This document shows positions 1 through 6,866 of a DNA stretch of 49,518 nt, in pieces. Source of the stretch: Rhodospirillaceae bacterium (GTDB lineage Bacteria; Pseudomonadota; Alphaproteobacteria; CACIAM-22H2). Both the position numbers and the translations under genes were made by a program. Where the stretch lies: contig JALHMR010000037.1 of the NCBI GenBank assembly GCA_022843945.1, positions 1-49,518 of the forward strand. The letters run 5' to 3'. Below the pieces are notes generated by a model. It was not told where the DNA came from and did no database searches. It saw only the letters and a list, made by a program, of their open reading frames with translations. How positions within the stretch are numbered: position 1 is the first letter of the stretch; the number at the start of each line of letters is the position of its first letter.

Positions 1-2457
1 CCGCCGACGCCGGCTGAGCGCAGCGCCGCTTTCCAGGAAGCGAGCCGGGCCCGCACCGCGCAGCGTGTCGCCGCCACCGAGGCGCGTGCCCTGGGTCCCG
101 CCGTTCCGGTCGTGCGCTCCGAAGGGCAGGGCCTGCGCTTCAAATGGCCCGATCCGGTGACCGCGGCCGCCTTCACGCGCGGGGCCTACATCTTCCTCGT
201 CTTCAACAAGCGCGCCCCGCTCGATCTCACGGCGGTGCGCAGCCCGCCGCCCGAGGACCTGGTCGGCGACATCACGCAGGTGACGTCCGAGGGCACGACC
301 GTGCGCCTCATGCCGCCACCCAATACCTATTATGCGATCCGCGCCGAGGGTAACGAGTGGGTCATCGAGATGACGCGTCGGCCGCGCCGGCCCGACGTGC
401 CGGCGATCATCGAGACCAAGAACGAGAACGACCCGCTGGCGGCGCGCGTGCTGGTGACCATGCGCGGCGGCCAGGCAGTGGTCACGCTCAAGGACCCCGA
501 GGTCGGCGACGAGATCAAGATCGTGCCCACGGCGGTTGCTGGGGCCGGCGTCGACGAGAGCTACGATTTCCCGCAGTTCAAGATCCTGGCCAGCGCCCAG
601 GGGCTCGTCGTCGTGCCCGAGGCTGACGGCGTCGCCGTTCGGCCGCTCGGCCCGGTGATCGAGATCTTCTCGCCCAAGGGGCTGCTGCTCTCCGCCCCCG
701 ATGCGGTGCCCAACCGCGCCGATCCCAGCCTCGACCCCGACGCGCTGCCGCGCATCTTCAATTTCGCCGAGTGGGCCCGCGACGACGGCCGCCCCTACCT
801 GACGCGCAAGCGCGAGCTGGAGACCGCTCTCTCCTCATCGCCACCCAACAACCGCAACCCGGCGCGCCTGGCGCTGTCGCGCTTCCTGTTCGCCAACGGC
901 TACGCGGTGGAGGCCGAAGGCGGCCTCGAGACGATGGCCCTGCAAACGCCGGCAATCTCCAATACGCGGCTTTACCGCTCGCTGCGCGGCGCCACGGCGC
1001 TGATGGCGGGCAATCTCGACGTCGCCAGCCAGAACCTGCGTCACGCCACGCTCGACCGCGAGCCGGAGATCGCCATGTGGCGGGCGGCGCTGGAGATGGC
1101 CGAAGGCAATCCGCGCGGTGCCATCGACCAGATCGCCAAGGGCCCGGACCTGACCAAGGACTATCCCTCGCCGTACAACAACCGCATCGGCCTGGCGATC
1201 GCCGAGGCGCTCATCGAGCTGGGCGACATCCCGGCCGCGCGCGACCGCATCGAGGCGGTGATGGCCAGCGGCCCGACCCCGGGCGAGGAGACCCAGGCGC
1301 GCTATCTGCGCGGCCGCCTCGCGCTGCTCGAAGGCAAGCCGGGCGAGGCCCAGGCTATCTGGTCGGCTCTCGAGCGCGGGGCGATCTATTCGCCGGCGCG
1401 CGTGCTCGCCGCCATGGCGCTGGTCGAGCTCGAGCTCAAGGAAAACCGTCTGACCATGGCACAGGCGGCGCAGCGCATCGAGCGCCTGCGCTATGCCTGG
1501 CGCGGCGACGACATCGAATTCGCGGTGCTGCGCAAGCTCGGCGAGCTCGAGCTCAATTCGGGTGACGTGCGCAAGGGGCTGGCCAGCCTGCGCGACCTGA
1601 TCGCGCTCAAGCCCGATAGCCGCGAGGTCACCGCCGTCACCAGGCAGATGTCCAACGCCTTCCAGAAGTTCTTCCTGGAAGGTGGGGCCGACAAGCTGTC
1701 ACCGATCGTCGCCATCGGCATGTTCAAGGAGTTCGAGTATCTGATGCCGAGCGGGCCGGCGGCCGACATCCTGGTTCGCAACCTTGCCGACCGCCTGATC
1801 AAGATCGATCTCCTCGACCAGGCCGCCGAGCTGCTCGAAGGCTTGATCCGCAGCAAACTCGACGGCGAGGGCAAGGCTGAAGCCGGGGCGCGGCTGGCTT
1901 TCACCCGCCTGCTCGACGGCAAGCCGGCCGAGGCCGTGGGTGCCATCAACGAGACCGAGGTGCCGGGCACCTCCGAGGCCATCCAGCGCGATCGCAATCG
2001 CCTGGCAGCCCGCGCGCTCGCCGATCTCAACAGCGGCGCCGCGGCCTTGCGGCGCATCGCCGACGACCCGGGCCCGGAAGCCGACATGCTGCGCGCCGAG
2101 ATCAGCTGGAAGATGGAGGAATGGATGGGCGCCGCGCAGGCGCTCGGCCGCCTGGCCGGCGAGCCGCCAGCAGGCGACGCGGTGATCTCCGAGGATCAGG
2201 CGAACCTCGTACTGCGCTATGCCGCGGCCCTGGCTCTGGCCGGTGACCAGGCGGGCCTCGATGGGGTGCGCGCCAAGTACGGCGCGGCCATGGCCAAGGG
2301 GCCGCTCAAGGATGTCTTCCCGGTGATTGCGAGCGACGCCGCGGGCCGGATGGCCGATGTCCGCGATATCGCGGCGCGCCTGCCCAGCACGGCGCCGTTC
2401 CAGGGCTTCCTGGCGGCCTATCGCGCCCGCTTCGCCAACGGCGCGCCGCGCACCTGA
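1..2457 (+). CDS. TPR-containing protein, 5' end outside window
   Basis: The reading frame is open from base 1 and ends with TGA at 2455-2457, so the gene is cut by the left edge; 818 residues are visible. A GTG at 112 exists, but coding continues upstream in the same frame and it is unlikely to be the start. The first 150 or so visible residues are a beta-rich region (GLRFKWPDP, AAFTRGAYIFLVFN, TYYAIRAEGNEWVIEM) that resembles AMIN-like domains by pattern only. The rest is helical with recurring tetratricopeptide-like units (for example ARLALSRFLFANGYAVEAE, EAQARYLRGRLALLEGKPGEA-type segments), which normally make protein-binding scaffolds. The substrate or partner is unknown. It may lie in the periplasm, but any signal peptide is outside the window. 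Confidence 0.75.
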   Translation, partial: PPTPAERSAAFQEASRARTAQRVAATEARALGPAVPVVRSEGQGLRFKWPDPVTAAAFTRGAYIFLVFNKRAPLDLTAVRSPPPEDLVGDITQVTSEGTTVRLMPPPNTYYAIRAEGNEWVIEMTRRPRRPDVPAIIETKNENDPLAARVLVTMRGGQAVVTLKDPEVGDEIKIVPTAVAGAGVDESYDFPQFKILASAQGLVVVPEADGVAVRPLGPVIEIFSPKGLLLSAPDAVPNRADPSLDPDALPRIFNFAEWARDDGRPYLTRKRELETALSSSPPNNRNPARLALSRFLFANGYAVEAEGGLETMALQTPAISNTRLYRSLRGATALMAGNLDVASQNLRHATLDREPEIAMWRAALEMAEGNPRGAIDQIAKGPDLTKDYPSPYNNRIGLAIAEALIELGDIPAARDRIEAVMASGPTPGEETQARYLRGRLALLEGKPGEAQAIWSALERGAIYSPARVLAAMALVELELKENRLTMAQAAQRIERLRYAWRGDDIEFAVLRKLGELELNSGDVRKGLASLRDLIALKPDSREVTAVTRQMSNAFQKFFLEGGADKLSPIVAIGMFKEFEYLMPSGPAADILVRNLADRLIKIDLLDQAAELLEGLIRSKLDGEGKAEAGARLAFTRLLDGKPAEAVGAINETEVPGTSEAIQRDRNRLAARALADLNSGAAALRRIADDPGPEADMLRAEISWKMEEWMGAAQALGRLAGEPPAGDAVISEDQANLVLRYAAALALAGDQAGLDGVRAKYGAAMAKGPLKDVFPVIASDAAGRMADVRDIAARLPSTAPFQGFLAAYRARFANGAPRT

Positions 2458-2691
2458 CGCGGTCGGCGCCCGGCGCCGTCACTATCCTTCGTTCTCCGGC
2501 GGCCCGCCTTCCGGGAGGGTCTGCGTTCTCAAACGGACGGGGCGGGCGGTATCCGCCGCATATCTGGAAATTTTTCGTTTCTTCTGTGAAGCGGCTCACA
2601 GTCCGCCGCAGCAGGCCTCGTCATCGTGACGGGGCGCTGTCGTTTCGCGCGTCGGCCAGGGAGCTGCCGCACGGATAAGGCGGAGAGAGCC

Positions 2692-3030
2692 ATGGTTTCT
2701 TATGCACGCGTCGGGGCGCTGGCCGCCCTCATGCTGGTCGCCGGCGCCGCGCCCGTTCCCGCGGCCGAAACGGACTACACAGAGTTCATGCCGGAGGCTT
2801 GCGCCGAGGCGGAGAGCGTCGCCGCCAGGCGCCTGCGTATCCTGTTGATGCGCAGCGACGTTCGCGCCACCTGGCTGCTTGGCAGCAATATCACCACGCT
2901 GAAAGCGGCGCGCGGTCATTGCCTGTCCGGGAACCCGGAGCGGGCGATTCTGCTCTATCGCCACATCATTGAGACGCTGCGCGACGAAGAGGTGCGGCTC
3001 GAAAGTGAGCTCGCCGAGACCGGCTATTAG
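2692..3030 (+). CDS. Small exported protein of unknown function
   Basis: A 112-residue protein starting at ATG 2692 after a purine-rich GGAGAGAG stretch. The first 25 or so residues (MVSYARVGALAALMLVAGAA...AAE) look like a Sec signal peptide cleaved near PAAE. The mature part is mostly helical with two cysteines (EACAEAES and GHCLSG) that could form a disulfide in the periplasm. An in-frame GTG at 2626 would place extra charged sequence before the signal peptide and is less likely. No family is recognised. The preceding 234 bases (2458-2691) contain nothing identifiable beyond a probable promoter region. The next gene, Crp-like, is on the opposite strand and converges on this one. Confidence 0.6.
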   Translation: MVSYARVGALAALMLVAGAAPVPAAETDYTEFMPEACAEAESVAARRLRILLMRSDVRATWLLGSNITTLKAARGHCLSGNPERAILLYRHIIETLRDEEVRLESELAETGY

Positions 3031-3069
3031 GGGATACCCCGTTGGAGGCAGGTGAGGTGGGCACGGCGC

Positions 3070-3780
3070 TCAATCGTCGTCGTGCTCGCTTTCCTGCGCC
3101 AGCGCGGCGGCATTACGGATCGTGATCTGCCCACCGTCGAGCCGGATGAGGCCACGCTTATGCCATTCCCGCAGCTGCTTGTTGATGCTCTCGCGCGTCA
3201 GTCCCGTCATGTTGCCAATCTCGCGCTGCGACAATTTGAGGTCGATCTGCCGGCCCGCCGGCATGGCGCGTCCGTGCGACTGGCTGAGGCGCAGCAGGGT
3301 CTTGGCCAGGCGAGCGCGAAGATCGAGGAACAGGACATCCTGCAGCTGCTCGCTGGTCCGGCGCAGGCGCTCGCACAGGATCTCAAGCAAGCGTACGCCG
3401 ATCCGCGGATGGGACTCGAGGAAGGGAACGAAGTCGCGGCGGTCGATGACCATCAGTTCGGACGGGGCGATGGCCGTCGCGTCGGCGGCGCGCGGCTTGC
3501 CGTCGAGCAGGGCGATCTCGCCGAAAACCTCGCCGGGGTTGATGATGTTGAGGACGACTTCCTTGCCGTCCGTCGCCGGCGAGCTGATCTTAACCCGCCC
3601 GCTGAGCACCGCCATGAGGCCGTGACCGGGAGAATCCTTGCGAAAAATCACTTCGTTGGCCTTGCGCTGCTCGATCCGGGCGCGGGCCAGAAGAGACGTT
3701 AACTCCTCCGGGGAGAGGTGGCGGAACAGGAAATGACCCACCAAGGCTTGACGTTTATCGATGGAAGTCGATGCAGCCAT
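3070..3780 (-). CDS. Crp/Fnr-family transcriptional regulator
   Basis: A 236-residue protein with the usual Crp layout: an N-terminal cyclic-nucleotide-binding beta-barrel (residues about 15-130, with GEVFGEIALLDGKPRAAD as the phosphate-binding cassette), a long dimerisation helix, and a C-terminal winged HTH (about 165-225, LSQREIGNMTGLTRESINKQL). The recognition helix keeps the Arg-Glu pair of E. coli CRP (TRES against SRET) and has Lys where CRP has its second Arg, which fits TGTGA half-site recognition. In the cassette the Ser/Thr that usually follows Arg and contacts cAMP phosphate is Ala (PRAAD), so ligand affinity or identity may differ. No iron-sulfur cysteines typical of FNR are present. 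The gene is divergent from the adenylate cyclase at 3892, with a CRP-like site between them, suggesting autoregulation. Confidence 0.9.
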   Translation of the reverse strand: MAASTSIDKRQALVGHFLFRHLSPEELTSLLARARIEQRKANEVIFRKDSPGHGLMAVLSGRVKISSPATDGKEVVLNIINPGEVFGEIALLDGKPRAADATAIAPSELMVIDRRDFVPFLESHPRIGVRLLEILCERLRRTSEQLQDVLFLDLRARLAKTLLRLSQSHGRAMPAGRQIDLKLSQREIGNMTGLTRESINKQLREWHKRGLIRLDGGQITIRNAAALAQESEHDDD

Positions 3781-3804
3781 GCGCAGCGCGCCTGCCCGGA
3801 GGGG

Positions 3805-3820
3805 TGTGACCTAGTTCATA
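3805..3820. promoter_or_regulatory. CRP-like operator between crp-like and cyclase genes
   Basis: TGTGACCTAGTTCATA matches the TGTGA-N6-TCACA consensus at 9 of 10 half-site positions. It matches the symmetrical E. coli CRP site TGTGATCTAGATCACA at 13 of 16 positions. It lies 25 bp before the start of the Crp-like gene and about 70 bp before the proposed cyclase start, in the shared divergent promoter region. Binding by the neighbouring regulator is inferred. Confidence 0.55.
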
Positions 3821-3891
3821 CGCCGATTCCAAAACTTGGCCTAGCGTGTCGTGCGCTCGACAAGGACCCGGGCGAGGGGGCTGACGCACGC

Positions 3892-5844
3892 ATGGCACGG
3901 TACGCCCAAAGCACCGCCGCCGCGCTCCGATCATTTCCGGTCGGCAAGCTGCGCCATGCGCCACGCCTCCTGCAATCGGCTAACGCTCCCCGGCCAGCAG
4001 TGCTATCAATAGTTGCCTGGCAAAGCGATGTCAGTCGGGGGCCCAAATCCTTGTCCTCGCAAGCCGATAGCAATGGGAGCCGGCGAGAGCCGTTAAACCG
4101 TCGTCTGGCGGCTATCGTCGTTGTCGACGTCGTCGGCTACACGCGTCTCATGGAGAGCAACGAGACGGAGACCCACGCGCTATGGAAGGAAATGGCCAGC
4201 GGGGTGATCGCCGAGGAAGTCGTTCGCCACCGCGGGCGGATCGTCAAGAGCACCGGCGACGGGTTCCTCCTGGAATTCGCCAGCATCGTCGATGCGGTGA
4301 TCTGGTCTTTCGAGGTCCAGGAAAGGTTTGGCGTTCGCGAGGTAGAGAGGCCGGAAGCAGCCATCCGCCTGCGGATCGCGGTCAACGTCGGCGACATCAT
4401 CCACGAGCCCGAGGATATCTTCGGTAGCGGCGTCAACATCGCGGCTCGCCTCCAGGAATTTGCCGAACCCGGCGGCATCGTCATTTCCGGCCTCGTGCAC
4501 GAACAGGTCCAGCCGGTCATTCGTTATCAGGCGCGCGATCTCGGCCTGGTGCATCTGAAGAATATCGATCGGCCGGTCCGCGCCTACGCGGTCAACCGGG
4601 ATGCCCGCCCCGGCAAGATGGAATCAGGAAGCCTGGCGCAGGACCGTCGGCACCGGCCGTCGATTGCCGTTCTGCCCATTCGCAGCCTGGGCGGCGGTGC
4701 CCCGGACGACTATTTCGCCGAAGGCATCGTGCACGACATCACTGCGTCGCTGGCCAATCTGAAGGAGCTGTTCGTCGTTTCCAGCAGCTCGACCATCTGC
4801 TTCCGCGCCACCGATATCGACCCGGCGGTGATCGGCCGCCAGCTCGGCGTGCGCTACCTCGTGACCGGTAGCATGGTCCGCGGCATGGATCGCCTGCGCA
4901 TGAACGTGCAGCTCTCGGATACCGATACGCGCAACGTCGTCTGGGCCGGGCGTTACGATGTGCTCGAGACAGATTTGTTCACCACCCAGGACACGATCGC
5001 CGCCCAAGTCGCCCAAACCCTGGTGCCGCATCTGCGGCGCACCGAGCACCAGCGCGCTCTGCGCAAGAGGCCCGAGAGCATGGATGCCTACGAGACGTTC
5101 CTGCAGGGACTGTACCGGCTGTATCGGCTCGAGCCGGGAGATTTCGACGGCGCGCGCGAGCTCTTGCTCCAGGCGATCGAGCGCGATCCGCATTTCGCCG
5201 CGCCTTACGCCTACATGGCCAAATGGCACATCATCAACATCGGCCAGGGCTATATCCCGCATCATCGCAAAGGCGCCGAAGAGGCGTTGCGTTACGCCGA
5301 GCTCGCGCTCGAGCGCGACGATTCCGATCCCCTGGCGCTGGCCGTCTACGGCCACACCATGTCGTTCCTCCTGCGCCGCTACGATGAGGCGTTGGCGGCG
5401 TTCGAACGAGCGATCGAAATCAGCCCGAATTCACCGGTCACCTGGGGCCTCAGCAGCCCGACCTTCGCCTATACCGGCGACGGAGCGCAGGCGGTCATCC
5501 GCGCTGAAGAGGCGGTCCGGCTGACGCCCCTCGATCCCTACGCATTCTTCTATCAGACGGTCCTGACGGTCGCCTACTACACGCACGGCAACTACGAAGA
5601 CGCGGTGCGTTGGGGCTATCGCGCCATGGCCGCCAACCGCCGGTTCACCGCCAGCCCCAAGGCGCTGATCGTCAGCCTGGTGGCGATGGACCGTCTCGAC
5701 GAGGCTCGGCAGGTCGCCAAGACGCTGCTCGAGCTCGAGCCGGGGTTCCGTATCGAACCTTACTGCGCCTGGTACCCAATCAGGGATCCGGAGGCGCTGA
5801 AGCTCTACGCGCAGAGATTGGCCGCCGCGGGATTGCCGTCCTGA
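3892..5844 (+). CDS. Class III adenylate/guanylate cyclase with TolB-like and TPR regions
   Basis: About 650 residues from ATG 3892, which has GAGGGGG about 11 bases upstream. The frame stays open back to 3718, but that would overlap the divergent regulator; TTG 4051 is an alternative start. Residues 70-235 form a class III cyclase domain: metal-binding Asp79 (VVDVVGY) and Asp123 (STGDGFLLEF), then GVNIAARL with the transition-state Asn and Arg. Next comes a TolB/AglZ-like segment (about 245-385, SIAVLPIRSLGGG...DDYFAEG) and then helical TPR-type repeats to the end. This architecture is a common soluble cyclase type in alphaproteobacteria; it makes cAMP or cGMP from the nucleoside triphosphate. 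No membrane segment is seen. Divergence from a Crp-family gene strongly suggests a cAMP signalling pair. Confidence 0.88.
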   Translation: MARYAQSTAAALRSFPVGKLRHAPRLLQSANAPRPAVLSIVAWQSDVSRGPKSLSSQADSNGSRREPLNRRLAAIVVVDVVGYTRLMESNETETHALWKEMASGVIAEEVVRHRGRIVKSTGDGFLLEFASIVDAVIWSFEVQERFGVREVERPEAAIRLRIAVNVGDIIHEPEDIFGSGVNIAARLQEFAEPGGIVISGLVHEQVQPVIRYQARDLGLVHLKNIDRPVRAYAVNRDARPGKMESGSLAQDRRHRPSIAVLPIRSLGGGAPDDYFAEGIVHDITASLANLKELFVVSSSSTICFRATDIDPAVIGRQLGVRYLVTGSMVRGMDRLRMNVQLSDTDTRNVVWAGRYDVLETDLFTTQDTIAAQVAQTLVPHLRRTEHQRALRKRPESMDAYETFLQGLYRLYRLEPGDFDGARELLLQAIERDPHFAAPYAYMAKWHIINIGQGYIPHHRKGAEEALRYAELALERDDSDPLALAVYGHTMSFLLRRYDEALAAFERAIEISPNSPVTWGLSSPTFAYTGDGAQAVIRAEEAVRLTPLDPYAFFYQTVLTVAYYTHGNYEDAVRWGYRAMAANRRFTASPKALIVSLVAMDRLDEARQVAKTLLELEPGFRIEPYCAWYPIRDPEALKLYAQRLAAAGLPS

Positions 5845-5891
5845 TGCTGCCCGGTATTTCAGTAAGACCTAGCCCGAAGGGGGAGAAAGCC

Positions 5892-6782
5892 ATGAGCGCT
5901 GGTGTAGGCGTAGGGGTGGGAGTTGGTGTGGGCGTTGGTGTTGGTGTCGGTGTCGGTGTCGGTGTGGGAGTGGGAGTTGCTGCCCCGGGCGCCTTGCCGG
6001 CGGAGCGTGGCTTCCGGCCGCTCACGCTGCATTTTACCGCCCCGGGGTCCGCCGGCTCGTGGCCCGATCATCCCGCTCCCCGTCGTGTCCTGCCACTCGA
6101 GCAGGTTGCCTGGCGCAACCAGGATTGGGAGGCGGGCGTCTACGCCGTGCTGGTGGTCGGCGAGTTCGCGGCGACGGCGTGGCGCGATCTGCGGATATCC
6201 GAGGAACTGCTCAAGTGGCAACCCCACAAGCCCAACGCGGCGCGCGAGGTGGGCAAGGAGATCGAGCTGCTGCTCAACATGATGGCCGACCAGCGCGAGC
6301 GCTACCTCGCGGAGATCGTCGACCAGCAGGATAACGCGCCGCTTGCCTGGGTCGCGGTGATGGGCATGGATCGCGCGGCCCGCACGGCGACCTTGCGGTT
6401 GATGAACTGCGCGCTGCGGGTCGGCGAGCTGGTCGCTATCCATTTCAAGGCGAAGTATGGGCGCCCGCGGCCCTCGGCCCTGTGTCCGGCGCTGCGCCCG
6501 CCCTTCGGACCGCCGGGACACCCGGCATTTCCCAGCGGACATTCGACCCAGGGCTGGCTGCTGACCCTGTGCCTCAAAGAGGCCGCGCCGCAGTTCGCGC
6601 CGGATCTCGAATGGACGGCGGCGCGCGTCGCCGTCAATCGTGAGCGTGCCGGGCTCCACTATCCCAGCGATAGCGCCGCCGGAAAGGAACTGGCGGCCGG
6701 CATCTTCGGCCTGCTCAACAATGCGTCGCTCTGCCCGCTTTTCGCCAAGGTGATGGCCGACGCCAAGAAGGAGTGGCGGTAA
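5892..6782 (+). CDS. PAP2-superfamily phosphatase/haloperoxidase-like enzyme with (GV)13 N-terminus
   Basis: 296 residues from ATG 5892, which is preceded by GGGGGAG at good spacing. After MSA come 13 Gly-Val dipeptides (5901-5978) and then the enzyme. The acid-phosphatase signature is complete: K186-x6-R193-P194, PSGH at 214-217, and R250-x5-H256-x3-D260 (NRERAGLHYPSD, with Asn where Ser is usual before Arg). These residues bind phosphate or vanadate in the PAP2/vanadium haloperoxidase superfamily. Long hydrophobic helices typical of lipid phosphatases are not obvious, so a soluble, bacterial haloperoxidase-like or acid-phosphatase role is possible; the substrate is unknown. The gene stands 47 bases after the cyclase gene on the same strand and could be co-transcribed. 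Confidence 0.82.
   Translation: MSAGVGVGVGVGVGVGVGVGVGVGVGVGVAAPGALPAERGFRPLTLHFTAPGSAGSWPDHPAPRRVLPLEQVAWRNQDWEAGVYAVLVVGEFAATAWRDLRISEELLKWQPHKPNAAREVGKEIELLLNMMADQRERYLAEIVDQQDNAPLAWVAVMGMDRAARTATLRLMNCALRVGELVAIHFKAKYGRPRPSALCPALRPPFGPPGHPAFPSGHSTQGWLLTLCLKEAAPQFAPDLEWTAARVAVNRERAGLHYPSDSAAGKELAAGIFGLLNNASLCPLFAKVMADAKKEWR
5901..5978 (+). repeat. Hexanucleotide repeat encoding (Gly-Val)13
   Basis: Thirteen in-frame GGN-GTN units follow codon 3 of the PAP2-family gene. Third positions vary (GGT, GGC, GGG, GGA; GTA, GTG, GTT, GTC), so the peptide is better conserved than the DNA. A core of GGTGTC units is the most uniform part and could slip during replication. Confidence 0.9.
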
Positions 6783-6789
6783 CGATCGT

Positions 6790-6865
6790 GCGCCGCCGGC
6801 CCAAGTCTTTCTTCGCGCCCGTCGCGGGCTTTGAAAGCCCGCGACGCAGCGCAAGCCGGCGGCGC
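6790..6865. terminator. Nested inverted repeats between convergent genes
   Basis: The 84-bp gap between two convergent genes is almost filled by two nested palindromes. The inner one (6820-6846) has CGTCGCGGGCTTT facing AAAGCCCGCGACG around a single central base. The outer arms GCGCCGCCGGC (6790-6800) and GCCGGCGGCGC (6855-6865) are perfect 11-bp complements. No T-run follows on either strand, so it is a strong bidirectional hairpin rather than a classical intrinsic terminator. Confidence 0.6.
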
Positions 6866-6866
6866 G

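Noticed and set aside
5780-6025. Minus-strand frame encoding a Thr-Pro repeat
   Set aside because: It is only the reverse reading of the Gly-Val repeat; the plus-strand gene has complete PAP2 motifs and a ribosome site.
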